Positions 1 to 11,084 of a stretch of DNA of 64,000 nucleotides are shown here, piece after piece. The translations under genes were made by a program, and so were the position numbers. The notes beneath the pieces are model-generated. The model was not told the DNA's origin and made no database searches. It saw only the letters and a program-made list of their open reading frames with translations. Source of the DNA: Diphasiastrum complanatum (lineage: Eukaryota > Streptophyta > Lycopodiopsida > Lycopodiales > Lycopodiaceae); contig CM055109.1 of NCBI GenBank assembly GCA_029204225.1, positions 24,580,422-24,644,421 of the forward strand, written 5' to 3'. How positions within the stretch are numbered: position 1 is the first letter of the stretch; every line of letters starts with the position of its first letter.

Positions 1-387
1 TTTAGACAAACTTATAGGTGTTATTAGGAAAGAAAAACTATCATCAAAAGATATGAGGACTTTGCAAAATCATTGTACCACATTTGTAAAATATGTACAT
101 GATTGCTGGGGAAAACACAACGTTACTCATTACATGGTGCTAATCTATATCATTATCTGGTAATTTTATCATTCAGGCTTATATTTTTTTCTACTGATGT
201 AACTAATCAAAACTATTGTTTGCAGCACATCCTTCTTCATCATGCAACTTATTTTGCAAAGGAATATGGGAGGTTAAGTATCTGGTCATCACAAGGCATG
301 GAAAAATCTCATTGGCAAGCAAGGGGAGCATTTCTTAGAGCAACAAATCATGGAGGACACAATTCAAGAAATATATATTTAGTTTAA
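1..387 (+). pseudogene. 3' end of a transposon-like gene, copy 1 (cut by window edge)
   Basis: Two exons can be read in one frame. The first (from base 2) ends with VTHYM at 134-136, followed by a GT at 137. The second starts at 226 after TTGCAG, giving an 89-bp phase-0 intron, and ends with a stop at 385-387. The second exon carries HHATYFAKEYG, WSSQG and RATNHGG. I associate this pattern with the C-terminal part of uncharacterised, transposon-linked eukaryotic proteins, from memory only. The sequence is nearly the same as 12917-13300, where the gene continues upstream. The 5' part lies outside the window, so it cannot be judged intact or broken; the copy-2 gene looks decayed. Function is unknown. 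Confidence 0.45.
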
Positions 388-525
388 CTTTTTCAGTGGT
401 TTTTTTTTAGAAGAGCACAATTTAGATATCAAGCTAAAAACTCATACGATATTTCAAAAGACATTCAAATTTATTACAAAAGAGATATCCTTGTAATATA
501 TCAAAAATCTATTACAGAAGAGTAT

Positions 526-1452
526 TTAATTATCATCATCATCCTCTTCAAGATTCAGACGGATGGTATTGTCATGAAGGAATAATCTCCTTTCATATGG
601 ATCCAAAAATTTTAAATTTTTCCTCTTGCTCATATCAATGTAACCCGAATAAAGGGCCATTGCAGATGATCTTTTTGTAGTCTCATTGGGAGTATAACTC
701 AATATCTTAATAGACAAATCTCTCTTCACAAAAAATATTTTATATGTTCCTCTTGCGTACTTATGGCCTCCTAAACAAACTGATAATGATTTGATGGCCA
801 TAATGACAGTGGTTGCATATGGATTATAAGATGAATGATATATACGAATCTCATTATTTTGAAAGTTTTTCAAATAATTAGATAGAGAAATATCTTTTCT
901 CCTGGCTGATACACCTCGGACGCCTCCATGTCTTATACCAAAGGCATCTATTTCAATAGCATACTGTAAACGAGAAAAGAAAAGAAATTCAGAATGATAC
1001 ATAACACTGCAAACTCAATAAGAAAACTAAACAATATCAATACCAATATAGTATCTAATTACCAGATCATAATCATCGTAATCAACAACGTTTGTTCTGC
1101 TGATGTCATGTCCTCCAATGGCCTCTTCATTTCCAGAGGGGTTATATCTAGCCCTAGGGAGATATCTTTTTTGAAATTCCAAAAATTCCTCCTCTGTAGG
1201 CAAAGTCTTTTCATAGGCTTTAGATTTTTCAATCTTGGCCTCCAAGGCCTCATTGCCAGGTTTCCAATCGCCATCTTTATCATAATCTATCTCACTTTCA
1301 AGGTCATCATATGAGTAATCAACAATGTCATAAAATTCTGATAATTTTTGAGCAAAAATTGAGAGGATTTCATCCTCTCTCAAATTCAATACATCTTCTA
1401 TATCATTTAATGATATATAACATTCATTATTTAAAAAATACAAAAGGAACAT
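526..1452 (-). CDS. Two-exon gene of unknown function, acidic at both ends, copy 1
   Basis: A clean spliced reading exists on the minus strand. The start is ATG at 1452-1450, exon 1 runs to 1063, the intron is 1062-964 (99 bp, GTAATT to TTACAG, phase 0), and exon 2 runs to the stop at 526. The joined protein is about 275 residues with no internal stop. Its N-terminal half is acidic (YDDLESE, DYDKDGD), the middle has YNPSGNEE and GGHDISRTN, and exon 2 has DAFGIRHGG, SYNPYATT and a C-terminal DDDD run. I recognise no domain. It converges with the plus-strand transposon-like gene ending at 387, and the same pair recurs at 11085-14365, so it is probably the second gene of a mobile element. The upstream exon seen at 14806-14988 may belong to it; an in-frame TAA lies just before this ATG. 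Confidence 0.5.
964..1062 (-). other. 99-bp intron of the minus-strand gene
   Basis: The donor is CTG|GTAATTAG (from 1062 downward) and the acceptor is TTTACAG (ending at 964). Removing it joins two open frames in phase 0. The equivalent intron can be seen in the second copy near 13885-13982. Confidence 0.55.
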
Positions 1453-1517
1453 CGAGTAGAGTTAATTAATTAACAGGAGATGCAGATAGAAGAGAATCAT
1501 AGAGGATTATAGAACGT

Positions 1518-1893
1518 ATTAGAGGAGTTTTGAGTTCCAAGAAGACCCTTTAAGAATTCGTGCAAGATGTCTTTTTTATTCTTAAAATATTATAACACTA
1601 AGACTTTTGACTTTCCATAACTTTTTAATTGTAGCTCATAAGTATGCAATATAATATATCATTGGAAAGCCCTTGATGAGCACTTTCTAATGCGCCAAAC
1701 TCCGCTAAATTTGGACCTAGCAATAAAAAGTTATGCCATTTTGCGTATGGAATCAAAATGTGGACTCAAAAAGTTACGTTACGTAGATTTCAAATTTGAG
1801 TAATTTGATTGGTCCATGTGTAAGAAAAATTTGAGAAAAAATATAAAAAGAATTTTTACAAAGGGTCTTTTTGGAATTTAGAACTCCTCTAAT
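1518..1893. mobile_element. MITE-like element with 34-bp terminal inverted repeats, copy 1
   Basis: The left end (1518-1551) starts ATTAGAGGAGTT. The right end (1860-1893) is its reverse complement with about four mismatches over 34 bp, including a shared CCCTTT inner end. The ~300-bp interior is AT-rich and non-coding. It sits just upstream of the minus-strand gene, between that gene and its putative acidic upstream exon. No convincing target duplication is visible, so the superfamily is open. Confidence 0.55.
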
Positions 1894-2815
1894 GAGGGAG
1901 AGTTTTTTGATAATCTGAAGCAATAGATACTTCAGCTTCAACCCCTATATCAATATATGCATCATTTACATCAATTGGAGCAGGTGTAGATGCTTCGATC
2001 AATGGAACAGTTCAAGATTCAACAGACTCATCATCTGGAATTTCAGCAGATATGTAGAAGACAAAAGCCTTAACAACTAATTTAATATTTCCTAAACCTT
2101 AACAACTAAAATCTAAACTTTGAAGATTAAGTCATAAACCTGGCAATTGTGAAAAGGTTGGCCACAAAAAACACCAACTCTATCCTATGTAGTGAGATTC
2201 CAAAAGATCAACAAACATTTCCAAATTAAAAAAATAAACAAATAAACAGGTAAACATAGATGAATATGCATGGAAAGAATCTAGACACCCAAAAAATGAC
2301 CTATGTTGGATGTCTACAATCTGTGATGAGTTAAAAGATGACTATCATACCACATGAATTAACTCGTTGGACACGTGCAGTGAATTTAGTGATAAATCAC
2401 AAATTGCATCCATAAGCTTTCTCGATTTTAGAGCCATGGCTCTAAGTGCGTGGATCCGATGTAAAAGTTAGAACTTTCTTTCAATAGGCCAAGGCTATTA
2501 TGGGCTCTACGCACAATGCCCTCGAGCATGAGGATGTATGCAATTGTGATTGATTCTGATTAAATCATAACAATAGTAGACATGCATAGTTTAATCATTA
2601 TATTAGTGTAAAGAACACAAGTAAACACTAAGAAATATAAATTATTTGATATACTTTTCTCGCTAATGGCTAAAGTAGCAGGAACTAAGAATTAGTGCTT
2701 TCTAATTCGAATACTCCCGCTGGAACTGGTTTTAGGGGGAATTACTCATTTGGAATTTAGCACCGTGGATTTTGGTTTGAAATTTTTCTACTCCAGCTAA
2801 TGTCGTCTCTAGTGT
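1894..2815. repeat. Repeat junction and SPH upstream spacer (copy A)
   Basis: Up to about 2069 the sequence follows the block also found at 14811-14987. It then switches abruptly to the spacer that precedes every SPH copy (also at 32940-33600, 56640-57350 and in pieces at 58435-58760 and 61200-62225). No gene is seen in the spacer. Confidence 0.6.
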
Positions 2816-2818
2816 CTT

Positions 2819-2824
2819 TATAAA
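2819..2824 (+). promoter_or_regulatory. TATA box of SPH copy A
   Basis: TATAAA inside TCTTTATAAAGC, conserved in all four SPH copies. It lies 136 bp before the ATG here. Confidence 0.6.
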
Positions 2825-2844
2825 GCAAGTACACAAAGGTAAAG

Positions 2845-2846
<2 letters not shown>

Positions 2847-2914
<68 letters not shown>

Positions 2915-2954
2915 CGCTCGCTCGCTCTGTGCCGCGCGCTCTCTCTCTCTCCCT
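2847..2954 (+). repeat. CT microsatellite in the 5' leader of SPH copy A
   Basis: About 32 CT units (2847-2911), then CGCT units and a second short CT run up to the ATG. The tract lies between the TATA box and the start codon, so it would be transcribed as leader. Its length differs strongly among the four paralogues. Confidence 0.8.
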
Positions 2955-3242
2955 ATGGCGATCATTCACTTTTTCTCTATGTTTGCCACGTTGTTTCTAC
3001 TTCAGGTGTCTTTTGCTTCATCTCTAGACGATTCCTTTAGCGTAACAAACCTATGTGATGATTTCATAACCGCGAGTTGTTCAGATGGGACTAAATCTTT
3101 GGGCGCCCATGTGGTGCGCAGTGGTCTCAGTTGGTCGTATAATTTCCCTGCAAATGAACAAACCGAATACATCTGTGATTTCACAAGAAGGGATGGCATG
3201 ACATTGCAGGCAGCCAACCTGCAGATATGGACTTGGACGTAA
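2955..3242 (+). pseudogene. SPH-like secreted protein (plant self-incompatibility S1 family), copy A
   Basis: 95 residues from the ATG after the CT leader. Residues 1-22 form a signal peptide (MAIIHFF, then a hydrophobic core LFLLQVSFA). The mature part has NLCDD, ASCSDGTKSLGAHVV, a WSYNF strand and YICDF, resembling the first half of S1/SPH domains (small secreted disulfide-bonded ligands). Compared with copies B and D, 13 bp is missing before the GTAAGG at the end, so the frame entering any downstream exon changes; here it stops at once (WTWT*). The 13 bp is flanked by ACTTGG direct repeats, which suggests slippage. The family call rests on motif spacing only. The usual C-terminal third is missing in all copies, so it is either in an unrecognised exon or lost. 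Confidence 0.5.
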
Positions 3243-4440
3243 GGCTAAACCTTCTTTCTTCGCTAATTCTTTCAATTGCATAGCTAAAGTGTCATGGTCT
3301 GAGTCCTGCTCGTGATTTTGGAATATTGAATTACGTATTGCAAAAATCTAAAATTAATGCGCATTCCCTCTTTTGCCACGCAACGACCTCTGTCGGCTGG
3401 CACAGTCGTTGTTGGCTTCCACAGGACATTCATGCTCCTGAACTCTCGATGTACGACTCAGGACTTCTTCCTGTCTTGCTGTCCAGCATCCTATTTACGC
3501 CTCCTAAGTTGCCTCCCTAGTTGTAAACGATCCTTGTATCTTTGTCATGTGTTGTCAACTGCCGATAGCCTGTGTCATTGAAACTTATAATCCCAGCGTT
3601 CAGTCGACGCGTTTAACAAAGTGTGGCTCCCTTTTTTCACTCAGCCGCTGTGTTGTGATTCCACCCAGAAATCAGGTAATGTCCTCATCCCCAAGACGTC
3701 TTAATTAGGTAAGTATGTCTTGCGATCGTTACACGTGCAATCTGCAGGCTAATGGTCTGTCTTTGCTTTTCCATTCGAATTACCCTGGACATGGACTTAG
3801 CATAAAACAAATAGCAAATCCGCTGCTACAACTTGCATCAAGTAAAGGATTTTTAGCCAGAGAAACCTAATACAAGAATAGACATGGTCTGTCTGAAGTG
3901 TGCTACTATCTTGTTGTTCTCTTAATTTCTATTTGTTTATAGATTGACGTCTTTTGCAATCCAAGTTATAATAAAATTAGAATCTATAAAACCTTGGCAG
4001 TACCAGCAATGTCAATGGAGGTTGGAGAATGCCTACGTTGTTATAAGCATCTATTTGCCTATATATACCTCAAAACTTATCGTTTTCTTGCTACCTTTGA
4101 CAACATGAAGGAAATCCGAATCTAGACTGGGTTACTATACAAAACCCTAAATCCGAATCTGGTTACTATACAAAAAAGGTAGGGGGGAAAGTTTTGTGCC
4201 TTGCATGTGATGCACAAGTCGATTGTTGACGATGCAAAGGTGATCTTCAACTTTGTGATATTATTTTTGTACAGTCAAACTATACAATTGTTGTTCTTTT
4301 TGTTCTCAGCGTGCCGTAGGTAGATAGTGTACCATTCAATATTCAATGTTAAGATTCTGAGGTAAGCATTGTAAGAAGCAGAAAGCCCAGTTCAATCAGG
4401 GTGATCTTCATTTGATGATAATTTCTTACAAAGGGTTTAA
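3243..4440 (+). repeat. SPH downstream segment, copy A
   Basis: Conserved with 34015-35100 (B) and 62632-63760 (D). It starts with the putative donor GTAAGG and holds a short conserved open stretch, about 3430-3520 (APELSMY, LPVLLSS), which follows CTTCCACAG. That could be a second exon, but I cannot show it. A 350-bp part (3842-4199) also occurs as orphan copies at 8043-8392 and 36233-36455. Confidence 0.5.
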
Positions 4441-5216
4441 TAGTTGGCCACTAACTATGTTCCCCATTTTGGAATTTTGGACAAACAGAAACAAATTTCA
4501 AAAAGGCAGCTCAAGTTGGCAATGATCCTCAAATATTCACAACTCTTATTCACAATAATAATGATAAGTACTCATAATATTTTAGTAAACACGATCAATA
4601 TTCACAAGTAATCACGATCAATATTTATTATAATAACAATTAGCATTCACAATAATCATGATTAATATTAAAACTATTCACTTTTTAGTATTTACAATTT
4701 TAGATAATTTTTGCCAACCATCAAGCATGTAGACTTCAAGACACGTCATTGGAATCTCGATCAGTTCTTCATCCAATATGATACATCCTCCATAAGAAGA
4801 CACTATCATAAACAATACAAATAGATCCTCAGAGAAATTCGGTTGTCATTTTTCTAGATTCGAGCATGCAAGGGCAATAAGAAGACAACCATTGCGGAAT
4901 CAAGCAAGCAACAATGGAAAAAAAATTGTTTGCTTTTCTTCCAGCATGTATGCTACGTTCTTGTTTTCATGAATGCAGACTCACATCCATGTTGCATAAT
5001 TGAGCCCTCCATGAATGGCTAAATCTAATTGTGAGATTGGAGTATAATCAAATTCACAAATCTAAATTGAAAAGTCAATAATTTCATTAGTTAAAGCTTA
5101 ACAAAAACATAATACAATAAATTAAGTCAAAAATTTGAAGTTCATCTAACCTATAAATACTTACCAGAGCATAGACCAATGATAAGGTCATGCAACTTGG
5201 AGATCATTGAAAAATT
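4440..5216. repeat. Dispersed AT-rich repeat
   Basis: Non-coding sequence with many CACGATCAATATTCACAA-like short motifs, shared with 20250-20980 and in part with 35770-35930. No gene or terminal structure is seen. Confidence 0.5.
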
Positions 5217-5539
5217 TCCATGGAAGTTCTTTTGTTATATAGACTTGAATACCCATAAATGAACCTCACATCCTTGCTAAAAAAAAATTAAAAACAAGAA
5301 TTCCACTAAAGGCATGTGAAAAAGAGGTGATAAGTATCATTTAAGTATGGGCTTTAGAGAACTAAAGTTGATCACAAATCCTTTTAGGCTAATGTAAAGC
5401 CAAATAAAAATGCTTGTAAAATTCGAGATTGGTTTACATAACAGTTCAATTATGTAGGGTGTTCTAGAAAGTGAGTATTTAAATTGTACAGGAGTATCAG
5501 AAAATGGATTTAGGTAAGGAGTAAAATTAATGTGCAATA
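5217..5539 (-). repeat. LTR-like segment of a decayed copia element
   Basis: Similar to 8393-8657 and 20979-21240. In minus orientation it follows a purine-rich tract (CTTAAGGGTGAG) just after RNase H remnants, as a 3' LTR would. The 8657 copy begins TGTTGAA; this copy has lost the canonical end. Confidence 0.45.
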
Positions 5540-6530
5540 CTCACCCTTAAGCTTACCACTAAAAACCTGAATGAAGAATTAACATACTAACTAAGATAAT
5601 GTGTTTACCCTTTGGCAGAGACTTTGTTGGAATATCGGCCAGCATCTTATCAGTATGATAGTAACCCATGAGTTAATGCAATGAAGGCATTTCTAGTAAT
5701 GATGGGCCCACATAGTCTCTTCAGCTCCAGTGGACCCACTTTAGAATGTGAAACAATAAACCTTTCTGGAGTGCATTTCTACCTCTAGTTGTCCTTGACA
5801 GTAGTTGTACCACCAAACCATGCTTTTAGCCTGCAACGTATTCGGACTCGGTAATGGACAGGGAAATGAATTTTTGCTTTCGATTGTTCCATGAAATTGG
5901 TCTTGCAAGAAAGCATATGTAGCCAAAGGTTGATTTTCTAGTATCTGCTTCTCTAGCCCAATCTTTATCTAAATAGGCATTTAGAACTAGTGCATCCTTG
6001 GAATCTCAAACATAACACACTATCTAAGGTAACATACTAACTAGGGTAATGTGTTTACCCTTTGGCAAAGGCTTTGTTGGAATATCAACCAACATGTTAT
6101 CGGTATGATAGTAACATAATTCGACATCCTTCTTCTAAACTCTCTCTTAGAAAATGAAATTTAACTTCAATGTGTTCAACGAGTTCATGGGTTGAGAGGA
6201 AAAACAAAGTACTTTTGATTGTCACAACGGAGTATTGTTGGTCTAAACTGTTGAAATTTCAAATCTTGGAGTAATCATTAGAGCCAAATAATGTCCTTCA
6301 TTATACAGGTGGATGCAACATATTCGAACTCGGTAATGAACAATAAAATGTGGTCCTCCTACAAGAAAGCATAGGTAGACAAAGGTGGATTTTCTAGTAT
6401 CCACTTCTCCAGCCCAATCTGAGTCTAAATAGGCATTTAGAACTAGTGCATCCTTGGAATATCTATCATAATACAAAGCATAGTGCTTTGTGGTTAATAT
6501 GTACATCAAATGCTCTTTGTAGAACGTTCT
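5540..6530 (-). pseudogene. Copia RNase H remnants, two partial copies
   Basis: Minus-strand pieces of Ty1/copia RNase H: DSDWAGEVDTRKST and CFLVGG at 6243-6509, and a second diverged copy at 5741-6012 with ATYAFLQDQ. The segment AACATACTAACTA..TTTGTTGGAATATC occurs at both 5581 and 6025, so one copy arose by duplication or nested insertion. Frameshifts and stops are frequent; nothing is intact. Confidence 0.6.
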
Positions 6531-6699
6531 GATGTCGTAGTCATGGATTCGACATGTATTGCAACAATGTGCTCACTATGTATGCAAGATTAGGTCATCT
6601 GTAGATCATGGCATACATGATGAACACAATTACTGACTGATAGTCATGGATTTGACATGTATTGGAACAATGTGCTCAATATGTATGGAAGATCAAGTC

Positions 6700-7200
6700 A
6701 TCTTCTGTACATTTCCTCTGATGGTGAACGCATGATGCATGTTGCAGAGAGATAGCTAATCCGACATCTTGGCATACATGTATTCTCCCCCACCATTGGT
6801 GCATAGAATCTTGATCTTCTGACCAATTTGTGTCACAACAAATTACTTGAATTATTTGTAGTAGTAGAATGCCACGGAGTTGTTTTTATGAAGATTGATT
6901 TGGTAAATCTAAAATTATCTTGTACAAAAGTGATAAAATATAGTGCATAACCTAGATAATGTATGCTCATAGGGCCACACAGATCAGTATGTATCAATTC
7001 AAGAATAGATTTAGCTCTAGTGGTTTGTTTGTCTAATAAGCACATGTAAGAGACGATTCAAGTGTCTTTGGAGGTAGCATTTATACATATATCCTTGAAA
7101 ATACTTTGCCATCCTTTGTACAAGATAGATTTCATGTTTAAACTTTTGTCCAAATCTTCTAATGCCATAATTGGGCATTGGAGTTACTCACATTTGTAGA
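6700..7200 (-). pseudogene. Copia integrase remnant
   Basis: The minus-strand stretch at 6833-7045 has ELIHTDLCGPMS, the region around the first catalytic Asp of copia integrase, followed by a weak FVQDNFR where FIDDYSR is usual. The second Asp is lost (D to Q). Only a short stretch is readable. It belongs with the RNase H and gag pieces nearby. Confidence 0.5.
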
Positions 7201-7850
7201 AAGTGCATATTCATGACTCAATATTACAAATTTCATTCTCTGTTTGTAAGGATAATTTCCATAGATTTTTTTATCCATGATGGTACATGTGTCTAGAATT
7301 AAACAAAGCTCTCTAGCCTTGATTTGTGATCTTGATAATAGATAATCTTCGGTACATAAAATACACCATCAAATAATCTAGAATACCATATAGAAATTGA
7401 AACCGAATAGTTCATTGGGGTTCCATCTTGTGCAAACTTAAGTCTTCAAAGAATATGTACATCAAATCAGATACTATGAGCTCTCATATACTATCATAAC
7501 TACATTTTCACTATTGCATTCTCTTATTCATTTCGTTTTGCTGGAGAGCTCGAAAATCCTTGATTTCATGATTGGTTCTATTGCAGGTACTTGTATAAGA
7601 GTTTGGTCTTGGGCTATTGTTGATGCTGATCATGCCATTGTTGATGGTTCAAATTAGTTTGGTCAGATGTGATCTTATTTTTCCTATTAGATTGTTACTT
7701 ATTGAAATACACAATATTCACTTGTTATGTAATGAGGATAAGGTCTTCTTTTGTCCTCCTTCTTGCATGAAACTTGTTGTCAGCTTCTTGGGTCACAACA
7801 CAAGAGTATTGCTCCAAAGAAATACTAAATTGTTATTACACTAAAAATTA
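7200..7850. other. No recognisable feature
   Basis: AT-rich sequence between copia remnants. A short plus-strand open frame at 7617-7844 has no recognisable motifs. Probably decayed retrotransposon sequence. Confidence 0.35.
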
Positions 7851-8090
7851 TCGTGGACTGGAGTTCCTTGACTCATCTTGAGCAATAGAAATTTCTATCT
7901 CAAAAAGAGACAAGTGGTGACATCTATGATTTCATATAAATGAGTTAGGATATACCATGTTTCTTTTAAAGTGGAACCATTATTCACATGAGCTATTTGC
8001 AAATCTTTTAGATTCTGGGACATAATGGCTAATGCTTTGCCATCCTTTGTCAAGTAAATGATTTTTAGCCAAAGAAACATAATACACGAA
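7850..8090 (-). pseudogene. Copia gag remnant
   Basis: The minus-strand reading at 7895-8080 has LKETWYILTHLYE, like the copia Gag (UBN2-type) core. A near-identical piece is at 36081-36266. Both are truncated and stand next to orphan SPH-downstream sequence, so the two were duplicated together. Confidence 0.4.
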
Positions 8091-8392
8091 TAAACATGTT
8101 CTATCTGTAGTGTGCTACTATCTTGTGGTGCTCTTAATTCCTATATGTTTATAGATTGATGTCTTTTGCAATCTAAGTTATAATAAAATAAGAATTTATA
8201 AAACCTTGGAATTTCAATGGAGGTTGATGAATGCCTACGTCGTTATGATAATGTATTTGCATATATGAGCTCAAAACTTATCATTTTCTTGCTACCTTTC
8301 ACGACATGAAAGAAATCCATATCTAGACTAGGTTGTCAAACCAACTGGAATCTGGTTACTATACAAAACTGGTAGGGGGGGAAGTTTTGTGC
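8043..8392 (+). repeat. Orphan SPH-downstream segment
   Basis: Matches 3842-4199, 34576-34925 and 63201-63549, all downstream of SPH copies, but no SPH exon lies upstream here. A relic of a larger duplication. Confidence 0.5.
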
Positions 8393-8657
8393 CATGGTAG
8401 TCCTTTTGTTACATAGACTTGAATACTCATTACCGAACTCCCATCTTTGCAAAAAAAAAAAAAATCGGAATTCCACTAAAGGCATGTCAAAAACTCATGA
8501 TAAGTATCATTCAAGTATGGCTTTCGGATTACAAAATTTGATCTTAAAGCCACTTAGGCAAACGTCAAGCCAAAAACAAATGCTTGTGGAGATTGGTTTA
8601 AATAAGAGTTCATTTTTGTAGAGTGTTCTAGGTGAGGACTAAGATTAATGTTCAACA
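8393..8657 (-). repeat. 3' LTR-like segment, copia
   Basis: In minus orientation it begins TGTTGAA at 8657, directly after the purine tract CTTAAGGGGGAG, and matches 5217-5539 and 20979-21240. Confidence 0.5.
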
Positions 8658-8878
8658 CTCCCCCTTAAGCATACCACTAGAAACCTGAATGTAACATACT
8701 AACTAAGGCAATGTCTTTAGCCTTTGGCAAAGGCTTTGTTGGAATATCAGCCAATATGTTATCAATATGACAATAACTTAATTTGACATCCTTATTCTAA
8801 TCTATCTCCAAGAAAATGAAATTGAACTTCAATGTGTTTAGTGAGTTTGTGGGTTCAGAGAAAGAGCAATTTCAATAT
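8658..8878 (-). pseudogene. Copia RNase H C-terminal remnant
   Basis: The minus strand reads KHIEVQFHF and LADIPTKPLPKAK, the conserved end of copia RNase H, next to the purine tract and LTR. Confidence 0.55.
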
Positions 8879-10246
8879 TGTTGCCCATTAGCAGGTTTGT
8901 TGCGGTTTTGCAGTGTTGCGAGTCGATCCGGACGTATGATTTGAGGGGACCGAAGTGATGTCATTATCATGGTCATTAAAGATAGCATTAAAAGAAAAGT
9001 TGAGCCGACGGGTGCTAGCATTATGTAGTAATTAAGAATGAGGTGGTATACGTGTCCCGTTTAGCAATGGCATTGGATAGTGGTTAGACCAGGTAGAGCG
9101 CATTAAAAGGACAACTTTGGAGTAATAATATTATCGTTTGTGTCGATCTCAAGAAGACCTTCAATAGCAAATGCATTGAAATTGTAATGTATTGATCAAT
9201 TGTGAAGTAAAGATCATGGGTTAGAGTTTATAAGTTGTAATTTGTTGTTCCATTGTTATGAATGTTGTAAGGAAGACATTGCTGATGAGGACATACCAAG
9301 GAGACCTATGTGACATAGAAGACTGCCTAATGACGCGACCATTGAGGAGGAGTTTGGCGACTCGGTAAATTTACAATAATTGTTTGGAAAGGATAACACT
9401 AGATGGCGGAATGAGCGAGACAAAAAATGCAAGAATTCGAAATCTGGGACAAAGAGTACCAGTTATTTGGCGTCAACATGGTGTTGTGAATTTTTGTTGG
9501 ACTACTCATATTGTATGGTCTGCTTTCTACAGCAAGCAGTTGGTGGAAGATGCATGACTAAATTGTAAACCATAATATTATGCTATAGTTGGACATCATT
9601 TTGAATACCAAAATATGATGAATGAAATGCGGTTGATAATCAATTCTATATGTACATGGTTGTTGATTCAAGATACTATACATAGTTAGGAATGTTTCTT
9701 ATAAAAAGCAAGGAGGAATTTTATGGGAAAGGGAAAGAAGGAAATAAAAATTGGGTTACGAGGGCAACAATAATGGAATTTTTTTTTTTATATATATGTT
9801 CTGGAAGGAAATTACCAAACTTTGTGTTAGATAATGATTGGTAATGGTTAAAAGTTGTATAAGTTTTTTTGGTTTGAGTATGGTAACTAGAGACATTTTT
9901 ACAATGTTGTGCATTAGCAGGGTAGTTGCGGTTGTGCAGTGTTTTGCGGTTTTGCGGTGTTGCGAGCCGATTTGGATGTACGATGTGAGGGGGTCAAAGT
10001 GATAGCATTATTATGGTCATTAAAGATAGCATTAAAAGAAAAGTTGGGCCGATGAGTGCTAGTATTAAGTAGTAATTAAGAACGAGGTGGTATACGTGTC
10101 CCATTTAGCAATGACGTTGATTAGTGGTTAGACGAGACAGAAGTCATTAAAAGGACAACTTTCGAATAGTAATATTATCTTTTGTCATTTGCATCGATCT
10201 CAAGGAGACCTTCAATAGCAAATGCATTGAAATTGTAGTGTATTAT
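8879..10246. repeat. Pair of ~330-bp direct repeats flanking a 700-bp core (TRIM-like)
   Basis: Repeat 1 is about 8879-9193 and repeat 2 about 9905-10246. Both begin TGTTG..CATTAGCAGG and end ATTGAAATTGTARTGTATT, with roughly 85% identity by eye. The core has no retroviral-type ORF, no initiator-Met primer site and no visible target duplication. It could be an old terminal-repeat miniature retrotransposon or a plain duplication. Confidence 0.4.
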
Positions 10247-11084
10247 ATGTTCTTTCTGAAATATTTATGTAGAAATTTGTATGCAATACAGTGATACAAT
10301 TTTGCAATTGATGCGATTAGTTATAGACCCTAGTTTTACACATGTTCTCATTTGTCAAAACATGTGAACTTCTAGGCATTCACACTCCACAATTTGCTTA
10401 AGACCTAGATTCTATTATGGGTTGGAACTAAAACATATAACTTACCATGAAAAGTGTCTTCATTTAATAAGCAAAAAAGCAAATCGAACCAAAATAAATA
10501 AAGTAATTTTTCATATGACTTGATGTTTACAAGCGTAATTATCATATATTTATTATAGGTTTGAACATGAAAGTTAGCAAATTATAAAACCTTTATCATG
10601 TATGATGTATTCACATATCAATTGATGATCCTACAATTCATGCAATATCAATCACACTTTATCTATGCGTCAAAAATAAGTTAGCACCACAAGTACTAAC
10701 CTTATACTAAATCTTCAAATTGTATCATGCAATGCACATCACACAATAATCAATCATAGCAAATGGCTTGGATGTACTTGGAGATTCTTGCTTCATGGTT
10801 GAGCTCTTTAATATTTGTTGCTTAAATTGATCTATTGTCACACATGTTCTTGAGTGTCTACCTTTCACTTGTGACTTGGTCTGCATTTGTCTCTTGCCAA
10901 GTGGAGGCTTGGGTGATGAGATATCATGACATGGGGCTAGTCTTGCCTTTGTAAATATGACATTCTATTTTGAGCAGTTCATGGAATGCAAGGTCATCAT
11001 AGGCCAAAATTTGATGTAATGTTCATTAACATTTTTGAAATATGATAAAATCTTAGCTTCAAGAAAATTGACTACAGAGAGATC
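10247..11084 (-). repeat. Dispersed repeat shared with 59300-59790
   Basis: From about 10600 the sequence matches 59309-59785 closely. It may contain decayed gag-like codons on the minus strand (CHDISSP, KLPLGKRQ in the second copy). No intact gene. Confidence 0.45.

Noticed and set aside
1515-1896. TTA/TAA as a Harbinger-type target duplication of the MITE
   Set aside because: The two triplets are inverted, not direct, so they are part of the inverted ends.
2732-2969. Minus-strand ORFs rich in alternating Arg-Glu
   Set aside because: They are translations of the CT microsatellite and have no independent support.
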